Origin: Petrosia ficiformis
Lineage: Eukaryota > Porifera > Demospongiae > Haplosclerida > Petrosiidae
Assembly (NCBI GenBank): GCA_947044365.1
Contig: OX345645.1
Coordinates: forward strand, 6,019,741 to 6,083,740
DNA: 64,000 bases
Direction of reading: 5' to 3'
Part shown: positions 22,762-36,900 of the stretch, piece after piece
Layout: the number at the start of each line of letters is the position of its first letter
How positions within the stretch are numbered: position 1 is the first letter of the stretch
Position numbers and translations under genes: made by a program
The notes under the pieces: model-generated
Database searches by the model: none
Told to the model about the DNA's origin: nothing
What the model saw: only the letters and a program-made list of their open reading frames with translations

Positions 22762-23303
22762 ATAAGTTTTGATCCTAATTTTATTGTGAAATTCAGTCCA
22801 AGTTGCTGTCAGTTGCTGTTAGATAACTTCAGATATACTCATTCCTCTGTTAGTACATGTGAAAGAATGTTACAGGTATGGCATTACAATAGTTTAGTCT
22901 GGAATGATATCTATCAGCATAAGTAGGACAACCAGTATTCTATGTTCTTTTAGAGAGTGCAGTACCCCTTATATGTAGGTATAATGTACCTCACTCACCC
23001 ACCCCCCACCTCTTTAGTGCTGTGTAATAATTATATATATATAGTACAATGGTGACATCATCTCTTTGATGTGGTGAGTCCTACATATTGTATATAGACC
23101 TTCCATGTGCGCACTATGCATGAGATGTCACCATCTATATTGTATATAGTATGCTAATAGGTCCTATATACTGAATATAGGACCCTCGTTTTGTGTCCTT
23201 GGATGTGATATAGCCCTCGCAGGCTCAAGGTATATCACATCCTCGGACACAAACTCAGGTCCTATATTTTGTATATAGGACCTATTAGCACACTATATTA
23301 TAT

Positions 23304-23338
<35 letters not shown>

Positions 23339-26300
23339 TATGTTTCATGTAGTAAGGTGTATATTTATGCATCCAAATTATCATTATTTTCTTAGTTTAT
23401 GATGCTAGAGCACTTCTACTGGCAGCCTCTGAGTTTCCTGTGTAGAAAGTGGAGTATAGTTCAAGACTCAATTCAGAACTTAACTCGTAATCATTGTGAT
23501 ATGATAAGGGCTACTCCTTCATTCATGAGGTACTCATAACATCCATTCGTAACTTACATGTGTGTAAATTACGTTCAATTTTAGCCAGTTTCTACCACAG
23601 CTGTGATCACATTTTCCACCATTTGATATTTTGAATGTAACTTTTGCTACTGATATTAGGCACTTAAAACTCTCATCACTTATCTCAACCTCTATATAAC
23701 ATACATGCTAATGTTTATCAGCATTGTATTATTCTTTACAATTCTCATTATTTTTTTAGACATGTTGAACAGCAGAGCCCCAAAATTAAGTTAGATTTGC
23801 TACTTGACGATGAAGTTTTGAAAGTTAGTATGAGTAATGTTTGTAATGAACACACACGCACACACACGGCCAAACTATCCCTGTCAGGAGTCCATTAACT
23901 CCAAAGTATCAAAGCATATGTGATGAATATGTTATATATCTATAAATAAGAGCTGCATATACATATACATGTACATGCTACAACATTTGTGTGGTCAGAG
24001 GAGAGCAAGCCCAGAGGTACAGATTTACATGAACACATTAAATGACAGAATAGGTCATGCTTTTCAGATGATAGTACTGCTCTGTTCCCTCAAAGAGATG
24101 GCAAGTCCCCTGCCACCCAAAATACATATGTATTTTACATATGTTCGTACACACACACACACATTGCTTTGTCACTAGGCATATCAAAGCAGACACATTC
24201 ATTTAAATGAATGTTCCTTATTCTTCTCATGGTTTCATAATTGAGTTAACCTCCCTCCCAGTCTAGCACACTAGACTAAGCCCCCTTTCTAGATTCCAGA
24301 CCACATTTACTTCAACATACAACAAATATCTTAGCTAAAAGCCTCTGGGCCCCATTGTTGAGAGACCATATCCCTACATCTTCCCTCTTGTACACAAAAT
24401 CTTGTATGCAACCCGACATCAGTTTTATGTATTGAAATTTGGTATATACTACCTAAGAAGCATAGTGATTAATATTTGTGGATATCAAATTTGGGTCCAC
24501 TAGTAAGTGGCCTGGTGGTTAAATAGCTGGCCTGTCAATTAAAAGGTTGCAGGTTCAAGCCTCACTGGTTGGATGCATTTTATCTCCCAAGAGTATACTC
24601 GGCTCTATCGTCAAAATAAGGAGGTGTTTGTCACCGCATCCTTGAAGGGTTTGTAAAGCCGTCAGTCCCAGGGAGCTGGTTAATATTAGCTAGTCGCTTG
24701 CAGCCTCCTCATTAGCTATACTTGGTGTTATAAACTAAAATAATAAATATCAAATCAGTCGACTTTCATAAGTACATGATTATAGTGCATCTATAGCATG
24801 TATGTATTATTATAAGTATTAGTGTTATTATTGTTTTTATTAATATTTATAATTATATAGAAAGAAGCTTTGAGATTAATGAAAATCATTTCTGAGTACC
24901 ACAGAGATCTTGAAATTTTGATACTGTGTTTGTCGTATTTCAATGTTGATACAGAGGGAAATTCAGTCTTGAAAAAGGTTCTATTACTTTTTTTCAATTT
25001 ACATGTGTATTAAATATTTTTATAGCTACAGTTCATGGATGTTGTATTTAAAGCATCAAGTACTCAGTCAGTGAGAGTGATATTGGATTCAATGCTGCAG
25101 TGCTTCAAGTGAGAATCAACAGGTTTTTGGTGGGTGGGTGGAGGTAATGATGCAGCCATGCTAGGGAAATGTGAGTATAGGCTACATTTCATGGCCTAAA
25201 TTAGTTTTCGAGAGAAGATTAAAAATTTATGCGCTAACAGATAATATTATTGATCAAATCCAACATAACAAGGACATCATTATCTAACTCTAGGAAAAGT
25301 TTTGGCCTGATCAAAAGCAATCGTTTTTGCAGTAAAAAATGAGCACCAAGGCTATAGTTCATTGTCTTAATTAGAATTTCGAGAGGAGATTAAAATGGTC
25401 ACAGTTCTGTGAGATTATTTAGCTTTTGACTGGGGAGGTTTGGACTGGCTTCTTTCTTACCTCCCTCAATAACCTGTAATTCGATCACACATCATATGTA
25501 TATACATACATGAAATGTTCATTCTTTGGAGTTAAGTGTACTATCTTACTCTACATCACATGATAACTGTATTATCATACTCTACATCACATGATAAGTG
25601 TACTATCTTACTCTACATCACATGATAAGTGTACTGTCTTACTCTGATAAGTCTTACTCTACATCACATGATAAGTGTCCTATCTTACTCTACATCACAT
25701 GATAAGTGTCCTATCTTACTCTACATCACATGATAAGCGTACTATCTTAGTCTAGATCACATGATAAGTGTACTACCATACTCTACATCACATGATAAGT
25801 GTACTATCTTACTCTACATCACATGATAGGTGTCCTATCTCACTCTACATCACATGATAACTGTATTATCATACTCTACATCACATGATAAGTGTACTAT
25901 CTTACTCTACATCACATGATAGGTGTCCTATCTCACTCTACATCATATGATAAGTGTACATGATAAGTGTACTATCCTACTCTACATCACGTGATAAGTG
26001 TACTATCTTACTTTTCATTTTGATCTGAAAGGGTAGATTCCATATTTTAATTAACTTATATTGCTCAAGGTTTATGAGTCATATACAGTTCAGGGACACT
26101 ATTCAGAAATGTACCAGTTATCTCACAGGATTACAAAAAGCTAAAAGGTACTATATAATTTTACTAAGGTTGGGCAATAATTCAATATATCGCATATACA
26201 TGTATTGCAATACTGTTACTTCGCAATTATCATATCATATGATTTTAATCTCCCAATATTATCACAATGGTCTTACTGCAATTAAATAATAGCTTAATAT

Positions 26301-29300
26301 ATGCAGTTGAAAAATACATAACACTTACATCCATATGTAGTTTTGAGCTGTATGCTCTCAAAACAAGGATCGAAAGTGTCATCTTTTTAAAAAATGAGCC
26401 CATTTTTGTTATCATAGATAGTATCAAAGAGTAGTTGCAATATTGCAATAATCGCAAGCCATCTTTAGGCAATAATCGCAAAACTGAATTTTCAATATCG
26501 CCCAACTCTAAACTATACTAATGTTAGTATATTACTCCATATTTTTAGTTTTCATTTTACAATTGTTTCATTCCAAAATCTAATCAAATTTACATTTCAA
26601 GGGATTTTCCCTCGTGTGCTAATCATTTCCCTTGAGTGCCAATTAACTTGGGAATAGCCTGAAGTAGAGAATTGTCCTTCGCTAATGAAGTAGGGGATTT
26701 CACTTTACTAATGCATATACAGTTTCCCTTTTGTAGTTATCACAAATAATATGTCTTCATCTTGGCAAAAAACTGTCTGGTATCTTGGGCGAACATTCCT
26801 TTACAAGAAAACATTAATTTTAAATAATAAGATCTCTGTGTTCCTTGAGTCAAAAGATGACATCTAATGACACTTGATAGAAACACATTAGTAATTAATT
26901 ACAATATTACTTAATTACCATTACCTCTTGTTTTGTATACACAGGAAACATTATCCTAAGTGGTGTTCCAAGTTACTACAACAGTTAATGAAAGTGTTAA
27001 ATGAACTCGATGAGGCTTTAAAATCTGTAAGTAGTTATGTGACTATATAATCAATCACTATATACATATGTGACACCTCTGAGATAATTGTACTTCAATC
27101 ATAAAGTAGGCACTTTCGTGTATTAATTATGCATAAATTGAGTAGATGAACCTCGAAGTATAAACCATTGTTATAAATATTCTTGTACACCCAGTGGTGT
27201 GGAAACAGCCAATCATGTAGGACATTGTCCACTGTATCTAGTGAATATCCTGTTAATTAAACCTCAGTAGTACATGAGGACCAGGACAAGAGTGTTGAAA
27301 ACAAGCTAGAATGTTCGGCTCACTATTTCTACACCCATGTGTATACCACAAGCTGCTTTAACATGCTATCACTTTATTTCATTTCAGCTACCAGTGAATA
27401 CTGAAATGGAGAAGATAAAAAGTGATTTAATAAATTATCTCCTTGATTTCTTTCAGTAAGACATCTTTATGTCTGTATGTAAATATACTACAGGGCCTAC
27501 ATGGTACACTTGAGTGGCTCCTCTCAGTAGTGTTGCAACCTTTTCTTTGACATTATCAATAGTGAAATAGTGCCTCAATGGGAAGCTACATGTACTTTGT
27601 AGTTTACAAATTTGGTGACATGAACCTAACATTATTAAGTTTACATACTATCACTGTACTTCCATTGACTATAGTGTACTTTATGAGTGAAGTACACTGT
27701 ACTATGAATGTACTACACAGTATTACACATTAGTACTATGCTATCACATACAAATGTAAAGGGAATTCACACATTACTATGATTCACTTACTTAGAAGTC
27801 ACTTATTCACTCGTGATTGTCTCATACTTCATGAAATATTTTATTATGAAGATACGAAAATGCTATCCAAAGTGAGTACAGCAATCACATGTAAATTAAA
27901 CTAAAGTCTCTTCACATTCATGATGTGACAACTTTATATGTAATATAGTGTATAGTTTAATGTCATAACACTAATACATGATTGTACTGTAACTCAATAA
28001 TGGATTGAAATTTGACATACACAAAACAAACAGGAAGGGTTATTACTCTTGAAGGTAAAAAAATTGTTGGTCATTCCAAACTAATGTTAACATTTTTCTG
28101 ACATCAAGATGAACATGAATGACCTTTAGAAATTAGAAATCAACAGAGTTTACATGTCGGTCTCAATGCCATTCTACTCATGTAAGTCTCATTCATATAC
28201 CATGCTTTCAAAGTTCTTGATGGTCCAATTAGTGTTGTTTTAGATGACGATGACCACTTTTAGTAATAGTTATAGTTTCTCAAACTGTTAGTTTAGTCAT
28301 AGTTAAATTAATTTTCAATTTTCATTTTAGTTAGTTATATTTACTCCAGATAATTTATAGTGGAGGTGTAGTTTAATTAACTAAAAGTCACAATGTCTTA
28401 CTAAAATGGGTTTTAGTTTTAGTTATACATACATATAGTTAGCTAAATCAACACTCTAATGGCAGTATAAAAAGCTCAAGTCTGTTACCTTTCCACTTAA
28501 ATTGTGAAGTTTCTTCTCAAGTCATAATATATGTGTGTGTGTATTTCTCTCTGCTATCATGTTCAATATCACTCCTTTATGACAGCAAATATCTGTATCA
28601 CCTCAATTGACGATAACAAAAGCTCTAGGGAGTCCTCAATTCTATTTAAAGGTGTGTGTGTCACTGTGTGTGTGTATTAAGCATATACTGTTTAGAGTAA
28701 TACATATGATGTGTTTTTATGTTTTGTATTTTCTGCAGGCTCCAGTGGAGGATAGTCCAGTTACTATGCCATACACTACTGTTGCATATCAACATTATTT
28801 ATCATTTGGAAAAGTCATTGACTTGTATGAATGGATGCAGGTATGTAATCTTGAATTAGGATGGGCATTTTGACTTTATGATTTCTGAGTTTAAAGATAG
28901 GTATTTAACTGTAATTACTACTATGCGACTTCAGGTCACACACATGTACTGAGGTCATTTTCAAAAGGAACAATTTCCCGAAGTAAAAGCTTAGATTCAA
29001 TTGCTCACCATTACACCATTATGTACAGAAACTCAATCACATCCAGAAAGAGCAATTATTAACCTCTTTGGTACCAAATTTCATTGATATCCTATACAAA
29101 TGGGTGATTAAATGAAAGAGTTTTATCAAACTTATTTTGCATTGAAGAGTCCCTTTTCACACATTTCGACCTACATAAAACATAATGTTCAAAAAAGGAC
29201 TTTGTCTCGCAAACGAATTTTGACTAAAAACTTCACCAAGGTTAAATTAGTTGAAGGAAAATAAACAAAGCAACAAACCAACTCTACCAATCAAAAGAGA

Positions 29301-30110
29301 AGAATATGTAGCTGGTGTTGGTAGCATGACTGGTATTAGTGTTGACATAAAGTGTCATATGATATACCGGCAGTGCCATGACATGGAAATTTCCATATTG
29401 TAGACAGTCCAATTTAAACATTCCACTTCTCAAACTTGTGTATGTACCTGGTTGATGCACAGGCTGTGGTTATATCCTTTTATTGACTTTACACTTTATA
29501 TTATAGATATGTTGTGAATCCGAAAAAGACTTGGAAAGATTACCACTCTCTCACAGACAGTAAGTATCCTGTAGCTCTAGCTATACTGGAAGACATCACT
29601 TATCAGTCTTCATTAGGGCTGGAAATTAGCTGAGATTTCGAAATCGATTATCACTAACTTCAAATGGATTGATAATCGATTAAAATCAGTGGAAGTAATT
29701 AGGCCAATTAATGCAGGAAACTCCTCCCATTTTATGCTTCCTGTCACTTCCATATTGTAGAGTATGTCTTCTGGAATAATTAGCATAATCAATAATCAGA
29801 AGAATTTTCAATATCGATTGATTAATCCTTAATCCTCCCAGTCCTAGTCTTCATAAATTAAACATTTCGTTGGCTTGTGTACAAAGTGGGCATTTTAACA
29901 GAGAGGGAATACTTTATCAGAGTCCGTCACATTTTTCCGCTTTTAACAAACAAATCTAGACATTTTACATATTATTATTAATGATTTTATTAATTGTTTT
30001 ACAGAGCTGGATTCATGCAAGCTATATCCGAGATGAAGTTGATTGGATTTCATAAACCACTTTCTCAAAGATCTAACAGCGTTGCAAAGCTTTATTGGGG
30101 CTCAAAATAG
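22762..30110 (+). CDS. ORC3: Origin recognition complex subunit 3, C-terminal half (partial gene)
   Basis: Twelve exons with GT-AG borders and consistent phases: 22762-22875, 23396-23529, 23760-23823, 24861-24977, 25026-25108, 26945-27026, 27388-27455, 27796-27871, 28586-28651, 28739-28840, 29507-29559 and 30005-30110. Together they encode 354 residues and a stop. Landmarks shared with animal ORC3 are MLEHFYWQPLSFLC, RATPSFMRHVEQQ, LHEIFYYEDTKML, ITKALGSPQFYLK, IAYKLHLE-like VAYQHYLSFGKVIDL, and the C-terminus QAISEMKLIGFHKPL ending KLYWGSK. ORC3 is a core subunit of the complex that marks replication origins; this half corresponds to the insert and winged-helix part. The N-terminal AAA+-like half (about 300 residues in the human protein) was not found upstream. 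AATAAA lies at 30149-30154. Introns hold many transposons. Confidence 0.9.
23145..23297. mobile_element. Palindromic MITE family D, copy 1
   Basis: About 153 bp, nearly self-complementary over its ends: it starts tatagtatgctaataggtcc and ends ggacctattagcacactata. The core carries gtgtccttggatgtgatat and its inverted counterpart atatcacatcctcggacac. A second copy in reverse orientation lies at 31915-32067. Adjacent sequence (23045-23144) is shared with 32068-32185, so the full element may be about 260 bp. A TA run follows at 23300-23336. Confidence 0.75.
24491..24746 (+). mobile_element. tRNA-derived SINE with target duplication
   Basis: The head has a polymerase III A-box-like cctggtggttaaatagc and a B-box-like ggttcaagcc. 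The body runs to aactaaaataata. It is flanked by ATATCAAAT at 24482-24490 and 24747-24755, a 9-bp target duplication typical of retroposition. It sits in an ORC3 intron. Confidence 0.75.
25540..26012 (+). repeat. 31-bp minisatellite in an ORC3 intron
   Basis: About fifteen units of roughly 31 bp with the core ctacatcacatgataagtgt, with point changes and a few shortened units (for example near 25645 and 25955). Confidence 0.9.
26165..26510. mobile_element. hAT-like MITE in an ORC3 intron
   Basis: It starts TAAGGTTGGGCAATA and ends TATCGCCCAACTCTA, an imperfect 15-bp terminal inverted repeat. Flanking octamers aattttac and aactatac are similar but not identical. There is no transposase. Confidence 0.7.
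27630..27790 (+). mobile_element. MITE family C fragment abutting an ORC3 exon
   Basis: Matches the family members at about 46970-47200 and 50802-51055 over gtttacatactatcactgta through cacacattactatgatt. The right part is cut, and sequence from 27791 continues into the ORC3 splice acceptor at 27795. The element therefore ends within a few bases of a functional acceptor. Confidence 0.65.
29614..29846. mobile_element. hAT-type MITE with exact 8-bp target duplication
   Basis: The 233-bp element has ends TAGGGCTGG and CCAGTCCTA (a 9-bp inverted repeat with one mismatch). The octamer GTCTTCAT is duplicated exactly at 29606-29613 and 29847-29854. Related diverged copies occur near 12605-12755 and 15575-15855. 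Confidence 0.85.
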
Positions 30111-30148
30111 AGGGATGAATAATATTGTGCAACTTATAATCTGAGCTA

Positions 30149-30154
30149 AATAAA
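30149..30154 (+). terminator. Poly(A) signal of ORC3
   Basis: AATAAA lies 39 bases after the ORC3 stop codon, a normal spacing for a polyadenylation signal. Confidence 0.6.
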
Positions 30155-30159
30155 CCAAT

Positions 30160-30990
30160 ATCAATTTAACTACACACAATAACGGTTCAATCAATATACT
30201 GTGTACATTGATTATTATTATTACTATTATTATTATTATACTATAATATAACAAAATAGTATGTCTATACTCCTCTACCATAAACGAGCCCAGCTCAGAT
30301 CATAGGAGTACTGCTGGACTAGATATCACCTCAGATGATAGGAGTGCTGCTGGACTAGATATGAGAATGTCCTGGGTTCAATCCCTAGTCGGTTTCCTGA
30401 CATTTGCAGTTTTCCTTTGTTTCTAATTCACTCGGCCTGCTATCATTTATTTTCTCCTTATTTACTTCATTGGTGAATACTGGAGGATACTTTGTTGTCC
30501 GAAGATGGTTGTGCTTTTATACGTGTAATCTGTGACCATTATTAGTGAATACATCATTATTGTGTGGATCATCATACAGGCAGTGAGGTTTCCTTTTGAT
30601 ACAATGCATGCAAGAGCATAATCGTTTAAATAGCCTAGTAATGCATGGGAAAGTAATCATGTGCCACTGGCCCAGAGAGAACTGTGCTGTGCCAAATAAG
30701 AAGCTCTTTTGGCAAATATTAAAGGTATGCCATATAAGCTTATCAAAAACACTGATACATATATATTACTACCACATTATGATAAATGTAAATTTGTGTT
30801 GCTGTCATGATTGATTAATTTTGTTACTAACTACAATGTGCAATGAAATCTAAAATATCTAATACACACAAACAAACAATTCAAAAGTATTATACATGTA
30901 TACACTAATTAATTATTAATAATAGACTAAAAAACTGAATACATGTAAGACATCAACTGATGATGGATATTGAATATAATATCATGTCGT
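30160..30990. other. Convergent ORC3/OSTF1 intergenic region
   Basis: About 30280-30540 resembles a SINE-like element: two near-repeats of ataggagt-ctgctggactagat, then cctgggttcaatccc, which fits a polymerase III B box. A copy of the MITE family J right end lies at about 30655-30765. No protein gene was recognised. Confidence 0.4.
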
Positions 30991-33900
30991 TCAATCGGAG
31001 TCATTCTCATCGCCGTATTCATCACCAACATCTGGAATTAAAGATAAGTAATTCATTTGTTTACTAGTTCTTCAAAGTTATTATTAAAATTTTAATAGTA
31101 GTGTTGTATTTACAGTATATGTCAATAAAATGTCACCATACAGTAATAGTAATTATCTTAGTTCTACTGTCAGTATAGTATAGTAATTACTGTCTCACTA
31201 CTGTGGTGTTCAATTGACATGTACAGCAATTACTGTTAAAACTACTGTTGAACTACTGTAGTGAGGAAATGAAACTACTGAGTAATTACTGTACTGTATG
31301 GTGACTTTTTATTGACATATACTGTATAACATTCTCGTAGTATATGTATATGTATGTATGTATAGGCTAATAAACTAGTGTTGTACCTATACTGGTATAC
31401 ATGTAGGTAAATGTATAGGTCCCTATACCAAGATATAGGCAAGTAGTATAGGGCAGATACAGATACTTTACAGACCAAGTTTTGAAACTTTATAGTACTA
31501 TTTTACTGTAGGAAATGATTGATACAGCACATAGAATCATATGTTTTGAGCTATTTCCCTATTTTCGAGTAGTTTGTGAGTTTCATTTTCTAACAGAAAT
31601 GGCTAGAGTACTATAATCCTAAAATATACACAAGAACATATGCGGAGTGAACACAGGTATAGGCAGTGGTGTGGAAACAGCCAGTCATGCAGGACATTGT
31701 CTGATAAATATAGTGAATGTGTGGTAAATTGAAACTGAACTGTATACAAAGTATATGGGGAGCAGAACAAGAGTGATGAAAAGGTCAAAATGTCTGGTAG
31801 TTGGCTTAAAGTTTCCATACCCCCTGAGTATCGGTATAGACAATTTTAGTTGTCTATAGGAATATGTAAAGTACAGACAAACCCTAGTACAAGTACAACA
31901 ATATATGTAATATATATAGTATGCTAACAGGTCCTATATACGAAATAAAGGACCTGAGTTTGTGTCCGAGGATGTGACATAGCCTGAGCTTGCGAGGGCT
32001 ATATCACATCTGAGGACACAAAACGAGGGTCCTATATTTTGTATATAGGATCTGTTAGCATACTATATACAATATATTGTATAATGGTGACATCTCCTGC
32101 ATAGTGTGCACATGGAACGTCTATATTCAATATATAGAATTCACCACATCAAAGGGATGATGTCACCATCATGCTATATATTGTGTACATGTACATACCA
32201 GTGTGTGTCATTAATAATCGTCCCACTTCAGGATTTCTAACAGCAAGATCATAAGCCAGTTGGTTCTCTTTGTTACGAAGTGTTGTCACACATCCCTTGT
32301 TCAATAACATTGATACAATCTCTACATGTCCTTTCCATGAGGCATTATGAAGAGGCGTGTCACCAAGTTTATTCTGAAATAAGACAAATTATAAATAATA
32401 AGCGACCAAATTCACAAAAAAGGGACCTTGTCACAAAATAATTTTGATCACATATACCTACCTTCAATCAATCGTTATTAGCTATTCTGTAGAGGAAGCC
32501 AATAAAATTTGGTGTCTGTGAAGATTAATAATAGCTCTTCCTGGATACCAAATTTAATTAACTTCCTGTACAAAATGGCGGAATAGCCAGCAATTATACA
32601 TGTAAGTGTTTGAGATTGTCTTGTGGGAAAGGTCCCTTTATGCAAATTCGAACACATGTACATGTACATGTACATACATGTACTTCAGAGTTTTTGATAA
32701 GTTTTAAAGCATGGGCCAAATTGGCTCAACAATGGTTAGTGTGTGCGTCATTGAGAATACATTTTGAGTCAATTAACAAAGAGTTAATGCTATTAGTGAC
32801 CATATAATCATTAACCATCTAGCTCAAAGAGAGAACTGTACTGTGCCAAATAAGAAGCTCTTTGGTCCAATAATGTGCCATAGGAAAACTCAGACATATG
32901 AAGACCTTAAACCTACTTTTAATTGTGTACTAATTTTAGCAATTTAGCAAGTACACATGTACATGTAAGGAAGGTAATAATGGCTAAAATTAGTACATTG
33001 TAAAAAAAATATATTTAGTGATCTTTTTATTAGACATTACATGTAGGTGTGGCTCAGAAATTCGCTAAAATTAACATACATGTACATGTATGTTAAATCT
33101 GAGCTTTTAACAAGATATATAGAGAAACAAGATACATGTATATAGAGAAAAAAGTATGCCTATGATTGCTTGGTGTCCAGCATTCAGTAATCTCAGCTGA
33201 CTTTATCAAGCCTGAAACACAACAGCTTATTATAGTTATTATTTTGATTATCTACTCTCCCTACTTTTAAAGGATCTTGTCGAATTTCAGGAATATTACA
33301 GGTAGAATAAATTACAATTAGTTCCAGTTTCTACGTAGCAGCTTTCTTTCTTTTTTTTTCCTGCTATTGCAGCAGAGGTTGAGCCCGCGCGTTCTATTAC
33401 GTGCCACACCCATTAATTGACCGAGCTCCGGGGAATGATGCAACTTCCTTAACTACGTATACAACGCATACTTGCACAAGTGGACACAAGAATATATATA
33501 TAGTTCGAACCCGTGGAAAAACAATCATAGAGATGGCCCTACGGCCCATACAAATTAGTGGACACAATTAATAGTAGGCTTAAGTACAATATAAGCAAAG
33601 ATTTCACTTAATTATAATTATAAACTCACCTGAACATTGATTTCAACATTTGGAATAGCAAGAAGCTTTCTAGCACATTCTGTTAAGAGAACAATAATAA
33701 TTAATTAATAATTATATACATGTAATAATGTGAAGTAAACTTTGTGGTTTTCCTGCATAATAATTGATTACATTTAATCACTCGCTATTCCGCCATTGTG
33801 TACAGGAAGTCAATGAAGTTTGGTATCCAGGAAGAGCTGTTATTAAGCTGTGAAAGTGATATTAGTACAACAGCACTGACCAAGAAAATGGAAACTGAGA

Positions 33901-36900
33901 CTGTGCTGATATCTGACACACATTTCATCTATGGTGGGGTCACACACCTCTTTAAATGAGGCACTGTTCAGTAATTAAATGTAATTAATTAATTCAATTC
34001 ACTTTTATTAGTCATTATTGCTGATCATGTGACCTGTGGCCAATCAGAGTGCAGATATTGCGTCACGTGATTGACCATTAAATCACTTATTGCACACTTT
34101 TGCGTGCAATAAATAGTTATTGCACACTTTGCTCACCTCTACTAACGAAGCTGCTTCAACAACAGTGGTAGTTCACCAGATCGTCAATAAATCACTTAGA
34201 ACACACTTGACAGTGCATCGTGTGTTTCAATGTAGCACTTGGGCGGTCAATGAAGGTCTCGTTTACATAACGCACTCGCCTTCGGCTCGTGCATTATGTA
34301 AACTCAACCTTTATTGACCCGCCCTCGTGCTACATTAAAACACGTAATCACGGTAAAGTGTGTTCTAACTATTACATAATAATTTTAAGAGCATGTGTTA
34401 ACTGTAACCAATATACATGTAGTATATTTAATATTAGATTTGTGGCTTAGTGGTTAGAGCTTGAGCCTCTTGATCAAATGGTCAGTGGATTGAGTTCAGC
34501 TGCAGTCGTGTTGTCTCCTGGAAAGAATGTATCTGTTTTTTTGGGACCTCATTGCTAATGTTACACCGATAGGACAGTCTCTTCCTAATTGACTTCTCTT
34601 ATATTAAGCTCATATGGCACACCATTGGCCCAAAGAGCTTCTTATTTGGCACAGCATAGTTCTCTCTTTGGACCAGATGGTACTGTACAATTAATTATGA
34701 TTATACTGTCCTAACTGCATTGTTATGTAAACGAGACCTTTAATGATCACCCAAGTGCTGCATTGAAACACACAATGCACAGTCAAGTGTGTTCTAAGTG
34801 ATTTATTGATGATCTGGTGAACTACCACTGTTGTTGGAGCAGCTTCGTTAGTAGAGGTGAGCAAAGTGTACAATAACTAACTTATTGTATGCAAAAGTAT
34901 GCAATAAGTGATTTAATGTTCGATCATGTGACACATTACTGCATTCTGATTGGCCACAGATCACATGATCAGCAATAACTCTTTGTTAATTGGCTCAAAA
35001 TGTATTCCTAATGCAGCACACACACTAACTATTGTTGAGGCAATTTGGCTCATGCTTCAAAAGTTATCAAAAACTCTGAACTGGAACCATCCATTTTTAC
35101 TTACCAATATGGCCAGCACTGGCAGCCCAATGAAGCGCTGTTGAGCCTGATTTATCAAGACCATTAGCAGACACCCTATTCATGAGACACTCCTCCAAAA
35201 ATGGTAGATTACCTATAATGAACAGATAAATTATAAATAATTATAATTAATGAATCATGGTAGAAAACCCATCCCACGTTTAGAATATATACAATACCTG
35301 ACATTATTAAGTTTATATACATGTATATATGTTTGTATCACTTACGTGAGTATGCGTTACATAGTTAAGGAAGTTACGTCATTATTGGGGGGCTCGGTCA
35401 ATTAATGGGCATGGCGCGTAATAGAACGAGTGCTCAAGCTCTACAGACAAGCAGAAAGAAAGCTGTGTAGCTTATGAAGAAACTAGAACTACATGTAATA
35501 GCTAGCTATTCCTGAAATAAGTTCTACAAGATCCTTTAAAAGTAAGGAGAGTAGATAATCAAAATAATAACTATAATAGGCTGTTGTGTCTCAGGCTTGA
35601 TAATGTTATTACTTATGTTTGATGTTTATAATTATCAAAATGAAACTCATTTAAGGTGGCGGGTCCTCCAATTTCTCATTAAATACTCACATTTTTAAAA
35701 GTATTTTTTATTTATGAAGCCAAGAACAAGCTGTAAAATAAGACACCATTCTTACTGCTTGGCAGTAAGTGTCACTGTCAAACCAGCTAAGTCACTCTAT
35801 ATACTGTCAAACAAGACAACGTTCATACTGCTTGGCAGTAAGTGTCACTGTCAAACCAGCTAGTTATAGTAAGTGTTTGTCACATTATATAACATAACTC
35901 TATACTATAGAGGGCTCACATTATCCATACTGTAATACTTACACATGTATAGACATGTGACATTGTATATAACAAACCAACCGAGTTGAGTAAAACATAC
36001 ATGTGCAATGTAGTAATGTGTGAATCCTTTTATATTTGTATGTGATAGCATAGTACTAAGGTGTAATACTGTGTGATTACTGAATGCTGGACACCACAAA
36101 GCAGTCATAGGGATACTTGTTTCTCTTTATATATCTAGTTTTATTGCTAGTACATGTACATGTAGCTCATTTGAAGTACTAAAATTTCTAGTTTCCCAGT
36201 AAATGTGGTTCACTATCAAGACAAACACACAAAACCCTTGATTCTGTCTACATGGGGCACTGGTTAATACATAGTGTGATCCAAAAGGATTGCTTACCTC
36301 TCTTAGCAGCTTCATGTAACGGATTTTCAATAGTTTCTGTACTTCCATCAACTGAATTATTATAAGAAATATAATAATAATAATAAACTTAATATGTACA
36401 CAATACACTAATACTGTAATACATGTACATCAGTGTTTTTGATATGTTTTGAAGCATAGGCTCAACAATGGTTAGTGTGTGCACCATTGGAAATACATCT
36501 TGAGCCAGTTAACAAAGAGTTAATGCTGTTAGTGACAATTTAATCATAATTAACTGCACTATCTGGCCCAAAGACAGAAGTGTGCCGTGCCAAGTAAGAA
36601 GCTCTTTGGGCCAATAGCGTGCCATATGAGCTTATTAAAAACACTGATGTACATACACTATTACATGTACATAATACTGTAAATACATATACATGTACAT
36701 GTACATACACTATTACATGTACATAATACTGTAAATACAATGTACCATATACATGTACATGTACATACACTATTACATGTACATAATACTGTAAATACAT
36801 ATACATGTACATGTACATACACTATTACATGTACATAATACTGTAAATACAATGTACCATATACATGTACATGTACATACACTATTATATGTACATAATA

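Noticed and set aside
31275..31818. Minus-strand frames in the last OSTF1 intron
   Set aside because: They fall in MITE and AT-rich repeat sequence, with no homology recognised.
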